A DNA stretch of 64,000 nt from Patiria miniata (taxonomy: Eukaryota > Echinodermata > Asteroidea > Valvatida > Asterinidae). Location: NCBI RefSeq assembly GCF_015706575.1, contig NW_024037064.1, forward strand, positions 5,827,427 to 5,891,426, read 5' to 3'. This document shows, piece after piece, positions 57,643 to 64,000 of the stretch. The notes under the pieces are model-generated. The model was not told where the DNA came from, searched no databases, and worked only from the letters and a program-made list of their open reading frames with translations. Position 1 is the stretch's first letter. Every line of letters begins with the position of its first letter. Made by a program: the position numbers and the translations under genes.

Positions 57643-57989
57643 CTAAAAAGAAAATAATATGAAATGTACCTGCATTTGCCTTCACAGTAAAAATAACACT
57701 GCACTGTGAAAAGAGGCATACAAATCAGAAGAACGCAAAATATGGCTAAATAGGTCAGTTAACAGAGCACTGGAACGGTGATTCAGAGGTTGTCTGTTCA
57801 AATTTCACTCTAGTGAATTTCTTTACAAATCTGCTTAAAAAAATCAAAGACAAAAAAAACAACTTTTTCGTCAATGTTGCTGGACAGAAAACAAAAAATA
57901 AACAAATTCTCATTCTGATTGTTATTGATTGCTGTGTCTCGATACCTAAAACATGAAATTCAGACTACGGGTTGCTGTTCAACGAAAAC

Positions 57990-58200
57990 ATTTCCAGCGC
58001 AACGCACTGTGAAACCTGAACTTCCCCATATACGTAGTGTACACAAAGCAGAAATACCATTGGTGCATATATATAATTAATTAGCCAATATTCCAAAACC
58101 CTTTGACCTTTAGTCATAAATTTCTTGGGTATGTTCATATTTTCAGGATGCATGTACCAAGTTTCAGAATTTTTTTTTTCATGACCCGAGCTGTCCTGAA
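57990..58200. repeat. Truncated relative of the AGGGCCGGG MITE
   Basis: Shares ccatatacgta/tcgtgtacac, attccaaaaccctttgac and gcatgtaccaagtttcag with 47,944-48,110. Confidence 0.65.
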
Positions 58201-58219
58201 AAAAGGCTGTGTCACTCAC

Positions 58220-58255
58220 CTGAAGCGTGGGGAGGCTCAACATCCAATTTTCTTT
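58220..58255 (-). CDS. NLR gene, microexon 1 (12 codons)
   Basis: 36 bp, phase 1-1 between ATTTCAG|AA and CTTCAG|GTGAGT, both strong sites. It reads ERKLDVEPPHASG. Twin of 57,607-57,642, 613 bp away. It sits between the leader exon and Death exon A and adds a short acidic/proline linker. Confidence 0.62.
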
Positions 58256-58559
58256 CTGAAATAAAATAATGTGAACTTTTTTATGCATTTGCCTTTACAG
58301 AGTAAATACCACTGCACTGTGAAAAGAGGTACTAATAAATTAGGAGAGGGCCAACAAAGGGCTTAATAATTCAGTTCATTCAGTTAACAGTGTTTCGGAG
58401 GTCGCATGTCTCAATAGTGAAATTCTTCATTAAACCTGTTTTCTCCATCATAAATAAATGGTAATTTACACGGTCAGGTGTAGGGTCAAGACTATTTTGA
58501 GGGCTTAAAAAACATGAAACGTTCAGGTCAAAATTCAGGTCAAGTTATGGTATTCGTAT

Positions 58560-60720
58560 TGGGGGCTGGAAGGAAAGGCCCTGATTGAGGTTGTCCGGTT
58601 GGGTTCACCACCAGAGATGTGGCCGAATATGCAATGAACACGGTACCACCTTGGTTACGGGGTGGGACATTGACATTGAAAAATGCATTGACAAACATTG
58701 TCGATTCGCTCTTGCGTCAGGTAAGCCGTGCCCCTTTGTAGATCGAGGACAGCACCTAGGTATGTGGGCCGTTGAGATGGGATTATCTTGGATTTGGACT
58801 CGTTGATGAGAAAACCCAGGCCTTCCGCAAGGAAGGCCTGGGGTTTTTTTGATGGACTGCAGCTGCTGCCTACGATTTGCCGATGATGACCCAGTCGTCT
58901 AGGTACATGAACACCTGTAGACCTTGACGGTGGACGTTGAATGGAACCCCTGAGAATCTTCTTCTCGGGTTTGTAAAATCCTGATAGTGTTCTTTGTTAG
59001 CAATGCTGCTATTTCGTCCTCGAGCGCTTGGCGTTTGAGTGAATCGCCGGGCGGTCGAGTCCGGCGAGCGGGCATGTGTGTCCGACAAAGGGGCACTCGT
59101 GAACTCTAGGCTGTAGCTGAGTGAGATGGTGGCAAGTACCCACTGGTCGGAAGTGATTTGGTCCCAGGACCCAACAAAATGGGCCAAACGGGCTCCCACA
59201 GGTCCTGTGATGGAGCCCGTCGTTGGTGAGCATAGACACTTCCATCAGCCGAACTGCTGCCGGGGGGCAGTGGTCGAGGCTGAAGGGCGGGAGGTGGTTC
59301 GTGTATTTGCAGGACGTCGAGCAGTGGAACAAAAACTACGGCTTGATGGCTGTGGCGGAGGACAACTGGGTCTGAACGGCTGGGAGGCTTGAAAAGAAGA
59401 GCCAGTAGCCAGTGAGCACTGCTGGGAGCCCCGGCCTCTGGCTGCAGGTAATACTCAACGGGGCTGGGGAGGTGGTTTGGGATGAACCTTCGCCAAATTA
59501 ATCTTCTCCGTAGCCTTGATACAATCAGCTTCAGCCTGCATTCGAATCTGAAACTGGTCTGCAAAGAGTTCTTGTCCTTGGAAGGAAAGGGATTCGAGAC
59601 AGTTAGGAGCTCCATCGATGGGCAGGAATATGGCATCAAGAATTGCTGTCTAGCGTGTCTCTATGCTGTGACGACAAATGCGAGTATTACTTCACTGAGA
59701 ACTACCAGAAGTGAGTGGTCCAGACAGCGAAAGTTGGAGCCTAGCATGTCTGTTGGGATGGTTGAATCAGCTTGACATCCCTGAAATAAATAGTCGGACA
59801 GCAGGAGCGAAAACGTTGTATGGGTGACACCCAGACGAGAGGCGCAGTCAATATTCTGAAGCGCCTTCTCATTACGGTTCTGAGCAGTGTCTCAAAACAA
59901 GGATGTAGTCGAGGCCCAATGACCAATGATGGCCCAATGACCTGATGAGTTGGAAGCCAGTTTAGCGAGCACGTCGTCAGCAATGGTAGGCGTGGTAAGG
60001 TACTGGGTCGTCTCGTCTGCTGGGAAGGAGTACAAACTCGGGCAACGAGTGGGACGACGCACTTCGGGTTGGTCAAACACAGACCGAATCTCTTGAGAGC
60101 AAACCTGATTGAAGGGAACCACCTGGGGTGTGATCGGGGGTGACTTGTAAGTCAGGAGCCGTAAGTCGTTTGAACGATTCCAGTTGTGTAGAAGATGAGG
60201 GCTTTACAGGTTCAGGGAAACCCCAATACATACACCATGTCTCCTTGTACCAGGCGATAAAGCGTGGCAATGGAGGATGGTATAGTTGTGTCCTCTTCTT
60301 TATCGGCTTCCCAAGGCGAGTGAGAAGAGGCAATGTCGGGATCCTCATTTGAAGGTTCAGACGGCAAGTTGACAGGAACGCCGACACGACTGGAGAGGGG
60401 GGAGGGGAGTGGCTTGCAACTCGTGCGACACTTGTCCCATGTAAAGTCTCACTCGCTCGGTACAGCAACACTGCCGTGAGACAATGAAAAACTGCCAGTT
60501 AAATAACAGGGTATCGCCGGTTAAATAACGCCATTTGTTTTGAAAACGAAAACACCAAATATTGGGTGCAGTGTGAGGGATTATTTAAAAAGCGAGTATC
60601 ACGCTGACTGGTCGGTAAGTAGAAGCATAGAGTCGGGTGAGCAGCGTGCAATTCGTGTGACGCTCCCCCCTGCAAAGCCTTGTCCGTTCGGTACGGCGTG
60701 AGTGACTTTCAGCCTGAAAA
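58560..60720 (-). mobile_element. Second DIRS-family fossil, partial
   Basis: Minus-strand fragment with a gag-like Pro/Ser-rich region (about 59.5-60.5 kb) and part of a reverse transcriptase (about 58.6-59.2 kb, with VFMYLDDWVI). It is distinct in sequence from the element at 49.4 kb. Recombinase and terminal repeats were not found. It is broken in several places and appears older. It lies in the first introns of the NLR gene. Confidence 0.8.
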
Positions 60721-61268
60721 GCCTCACGGTCAAACGGTTGTGAGGTACGAGCTTATACTAGTGAGTAGCCGGCAGCCTGGGTAAGGCCACACTTGCTCCA
60801 TACGAAGTAAGCTACTTGCAGGCTGTGCAAAGCCTCGCTCGGTGTGTACGGCATGCACTACTTGCAGCCTGTGCAATGCCTCATGCACAAGGTCTCATAA
60901 GAACCGTGTAACCGGAGTGAGGGACCGTAATGACCATAATGACCAAGAAATATCACGAAAAACCAACCTGATGTCACAAAAACTCACTCAACTTGTGTAG
61001 AAACAATAATAGAAGAATAAACTATGAACTTAGTATAAAAATTGGCTGAGGAAAAATTTACAAAGCGAGAGCTCTGTAAATACACGTCTTTCACACAACA
61101 CCGCTAAGAGAAAAGAGAAAGTATGGTGGGCGGGCCCCAAGGTACTAAGGGTAATAAATCTTAGCGTATGGCCGGCGCCCTCCAGGGAATAATGCATATG
61201 TATTAATACTCTACAGCTAAGTAGAACGCAGTAGAATGCAGGGTTTACAGGAAAAGTTTGTGTCTCAC
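60721..61268. other. First intron of the NLR gene
   Basis: Contains degenerate repeats of 'cttgcagcctgtgcaaagcctc' type (60,830-60,890), possibly belonging to the neighbouring fossil. No exon seen. Confidence 0.45.
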
Positions 61269-61527
61269 CTGGTCCTGGCTGTAGTTGTGGGGGTGGTTGT
61301 GGCGTTGGTTCCTGCTGAGAAGGCCCTGCCTGCGGTTCCTGCCGAGTCGTTTGTTGGTCATCCCTCGCTCCATCAGCCGGTAGTTGTTGAGTTGGAGCTG
61401 CCTGCGTGTCTGGTGCTGTGCTTGGACCAGGGTTAGTTTGTGTCCGTGGCGTTTGTGTCTCATTGTCTCTTCGGACTCTCTTTGCTGTTGGTTCTGGCTG
61501 ATGCTTGGAAGCCTTCCTTTTGTCCAT
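61269..61527 (-). CDS. NLR gene, Pro/Gln-rich leader exon (first coding exon)
   Basis: Start ATG at 61,527 (MDKRKASKHQPEPTAKRVRR), chosen because it aligns with the start of the homologous leader at 15,940. An in-frame ATG further up (61,557) is possible. The exon ends after 86 codons at CCAG|GTGAGA, phase 1, matching every downstream acceptor of the NLR exons. Composition is Pro, Gln, Thr and Ala rich with a basic KRVRR patch. It shares QTNPGPSTA, QQLPADG-RDDQQTT and PSQQEPTPQP with the 15.6-kb leader but lacks its internal duplication. Function unknown; a disordered tail with a possible nuclear signal. Confidence 0.68.
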
Positions 61528-61639
61528 TTTACCATTCAGTGCCTCTGACACGAGCATAGTTTATTTGCAGACAGCTTCGTTAGTCCAACCCCGGTAATAA
61601 TCCTGTGAGTGCAAATTTCAATCAGGTAAAATCACAAAA

Positions 61640-62115
61640 TGGATGCTATTGGTCAGTCAATCGGTCTGTTGGTCGATCAGTTGGTTACTATGTCAGTTGG
61701 TCGGGCAGTCCGTTGGTCAGGCAGTGGGTTGGTCGATCTGTCATTCAGTCGATCAATAGGTTGCTCTGTCAGTTGGTCAGTCTGTCGGTTGATTGGTTGG
61801 TCAGACGGTCAATCAGTCAGTCGTTTGCTCTGTTGGTCAGTTTGGTCGGTCGGTCACCAAGTCGGTCAGTCATCCAGTCAGTCTGTTGGTAGGTCGGTCA
61901 GTTGCTCTGTCGGTCAGTCGGTTGCTCTGTCAGTTGGGAGGTTGGTTGGTCGGTTAGTTGATCGATTGGTCACTTTGTCGGTTGGTCCGTCAGTCGGCCA
62001 GTCAGTTGGTCGGTCGGTCAGTCAGTCTGTCAGTAGGTTATTTGGTCGGTTGGTCAAGTGATGGTCAGTGATGGTCAAGTTGGTCAGTTGGTCGGTCGGT
62101 TAGTCAGTTGTTTAT
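61640..62115. repeat. GGTC/AGTC minisatellite upstream of the NLR leader
   Basis: About 475 bp of four-base-based repeats (ggtcggtcagtcagtctgtc and similar). It gives long open frames rich in VGRSVSQS that are artefacts. A matching array lies at 16,053-16,190, and a small patch recurs at 62,283-62,305. Confidence 0.88.
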
Positions 62116-62700
62116 CCCAGCAGATGGCAATCCTGGGGTACTTGCATTGTTGGGCTTTTATCCCTTTTCTTTAGAATTCACTTCTGTGGTACAGTTTTTC
62201 AAAGGAAAAATTGTGGGTAACGAGTTGGCATCTTTGTTCCCTTTGTGTGCAGTACGCCACAAGTAGCGCTGGTAAGTACGGTTGTTCGGTCAATCGGTCA
62301 GTTGGTTTAAGCTGGCACTTTTAGTAGTATAGCATCAGGGGGACGGGGGTTCAAACATCCCCCCCCCCCTACAAAATAGGGCTGGGATGAGGGAGGGGAA
62401 AGAAGGGACGGGGCTACAGCCGGGGATAATGATCAACGTGCAGATTGTGCTCTCTGCAAATGGCCAGCATTTTTGTTAACGCCCCACCCATGAAAACAAT
62501 TCTCGCCACATGTACATGTACATGTACGTGACTAGCAAAACTTTACGCCATCTTAATAATAGAAGTCCAAGTAGTTTTCACTTTGAGCATCTTAAAACTT
62601 GAAACTGGAAACCCAGTTTATGTTATGAATCACATCATTCAGTCAAAAAGGTTTAAACAAAGATGTACATTCCTAATATCAGCAGAAAGGAAAATATTGC
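62116..62700. other. No gene seen
   Basis: Includes a short poly-C run near 62,359 and a TACATGTA tract at 62,510-62,527. Confidence 0.5.
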
Positions 62701-62706
62701 AGTCAT

Positions 62707-62852
62707 TAATAGACCTATTGACGTCATGCTTTATTTACATGTGTGCTTTCCTATGGGAGCCAGGTGGGCACGAGAGCCACCAAGCTCCCATAGGAAAGCA
62801 CACATGTAAACAAAGCGTGACGTCATGATGTCTAATACATGCAGGTCTATTA
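62707..62852. mobile_element. Hairpin MITE with AATAGACCT ends
   Basis: taatagacct...gctttcctatgggagc (62,707-62,760) pairs with gctcccataggaaagc...aggtctatta (62,784-62,852). Arms of about 55-65 bp around a short loop. Confidence 0.85.
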
Positions 62853-64000
62853 ATTCACTCACCTTTAACCCATGAAAGGCGTTACTCTGTAGCCGACTGT
62901 GGCAGTGAAGGAGTTCACACGTCCATTACTGTTTGGATATCAAGACATAACAGTTAACTTTGTGTAGGAAGGAACTTAAACCCTATTTTTACAACCTGCA
63001 TTGTGCTAAATACCTCTAAAACAGCAGTGTTGAGGGAAGGGCATCCCTGCCCATATTTCCCCTTCCTAGTTAACCCCCATGCTCCGTATCAGAGTCTGAA
63101 TGTCCATACTCATTATTTGCTGATGGTACATTTAACACAAGAAACTGTCTGGAAGGGAATTAACCATGGCAACACATCAAACTTTGGACAACCACATGCA
63201 CACCCGCCTCCCCACCCTCAAGTGTTGTAGGATTTAGCCCCCCCCCCCCTCCCCCCCCCCCATATACCCCACTGGTGTCTACAAAAGGAAATACAAGTAG
63301 GGTCACAAGAAAATGGTGAACAGACTTGATGCAGGAAACTACTTCTTAGCATCCTTGGCAGAGTCTGAACTCACTTTCATATTAGTAAAATAATTAGGGC
63401 CTACAATAGTAATTGCTGGCTTGATCAATTATTATGGCATGTACACATGTACCGGTATATGCATATTATTATAGTACACAGAGTACCCCATTTTTGTTTT
63501 CATTCCAACAGGGCCCAGAACATCCCTGTTGATAAGATTTATTGCCGCAAAGAGAAACCTTTCTTAAAGTATCCCACGTCTGTTCATGCCAATTAACTTG
63601 CTAAACCTTGACTCCACTATATGTTAGCATACCATGTCATCTCCGTATAAAATTGCATGGCAGACTCAATCAATCAAATCAATCAAATCTTTAATTTTTC
63701 CCAACACACACATGAACATATAACTTAACACTTGAGTTATTGTGTATGGATGGATGGAGGTCTCCAAAAAGCATCAGCTTGTCGAAAGAACAATTACAAT
63801 CACAATTACGATGACAGTTACAATTAATTACAAGTACAAGTACAACGATAGGAGTTAAATAACAAAAACTATTGGTACAGAGCTAGTAATACGAAATAAA
63901 ACTAAAATTATTTGGTCTTACAAAATGAGATTATTCTACCACATATTTGTTAATTAATTGGGTTTTACATTTGCGTTTGAACAATGATACATTTGACACC
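62853..64000. other. No gene seen
   Basis: Contains poly-C tracts at 63,238-63,262 and aatcaatcaaatc and acaattac simple repeats from 63,665 to 63,850. No exon supported. Confidence 0.5.

Noticed and set aside
61605-62061. Open frames encoding VGRSVSQSV-like repeats
   Set aside because: Translation of the GGTC/AGTC minisatellite; open in more than one frame.
62707-62852. Precursor microRNA
   Set aside because: Arms exceed typical length and the ends form a classic MITE.

Overview
The window is metazoan nuclear DNA: short exons with GT-AG introns, tRNA-derived SINEs, many small inverted-repeat transposons, satellites and DIRS-type retroelement fossils. It has one 500-base assembly gap (1543-2042). 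The NACHT receptor with Death-domain exons, a TRADD-like domain, cilia-assembly genes and abundant TACATGTA tracts suggest an invertebrate deuterostome such as an echinoderm, hemichordate or lancelet. I cannot name the species, and another invertebrate with a large NLR family is not excluded. All genes I can support lie on the minus strand.

Layout. 1-8.2 kb is repeat DNA: one arm of a long inverted repeat, a transposon with subterminal repeats, a 145/139-bp satellite, a tRNA-derived SINE cluster, GC-rich repeats, and a broken copy of a Pro/Gln-rich leader exon. 8.29-15.94 kb is a TTC12-like TPR gene. A two-exon TPR cassette is repeated three times in tandem, followed by one downstream exon and preceded by a Pro/Gln-rich leader exon at 15.58-15.94 kb. 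16-24 kb is repeats. The first coding exon of a PIH1D2-like gene is at 24.30-24.48 kb. 24.5-36.9 kb is repeats and MITEs, including the second arm of the long inverted repeat.

36.9-61.5 kb holds one large NLR gene, read right to left. Its order is: Pro/Gln-rich leader; two homologous 12-codon microexons; three Death domains; a low-complexity exon ending in a RHIM-like motif (VFLGAVN); a TRADD-like N-terminal domain; a short acidic exon; two more Death domains; and a terminal exon with NACHT and leucine-rich repeats. Every inferred junction is phase 1, so each internal exon is a symmetrical cassette. The assembled product would be about 1,640 residues. Its introns contain a nearly full-length DIRS-family fossil (49,397-54,854), part of a second one, and several MITEs. 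One MITE sits directly on a splice donor.

How the genes relate. TTC12 and PIH1D2 families both act in cytoplasmic preassembly of axonemal dynein arms. The NLR is probably an innate immune receptor or scaffold that could signal through Death-domain and amyloid-type assembly. The same leader exon, with the same phase-1 donor and the same upstream GGTC minisatellite, stands before both the TPR cassettes and the NLR, with a third broken copy at 6.7 kb. This suggests a mobile promoter-leader module. All exon structures are read by eye from sequence; no transcript evidence was available.
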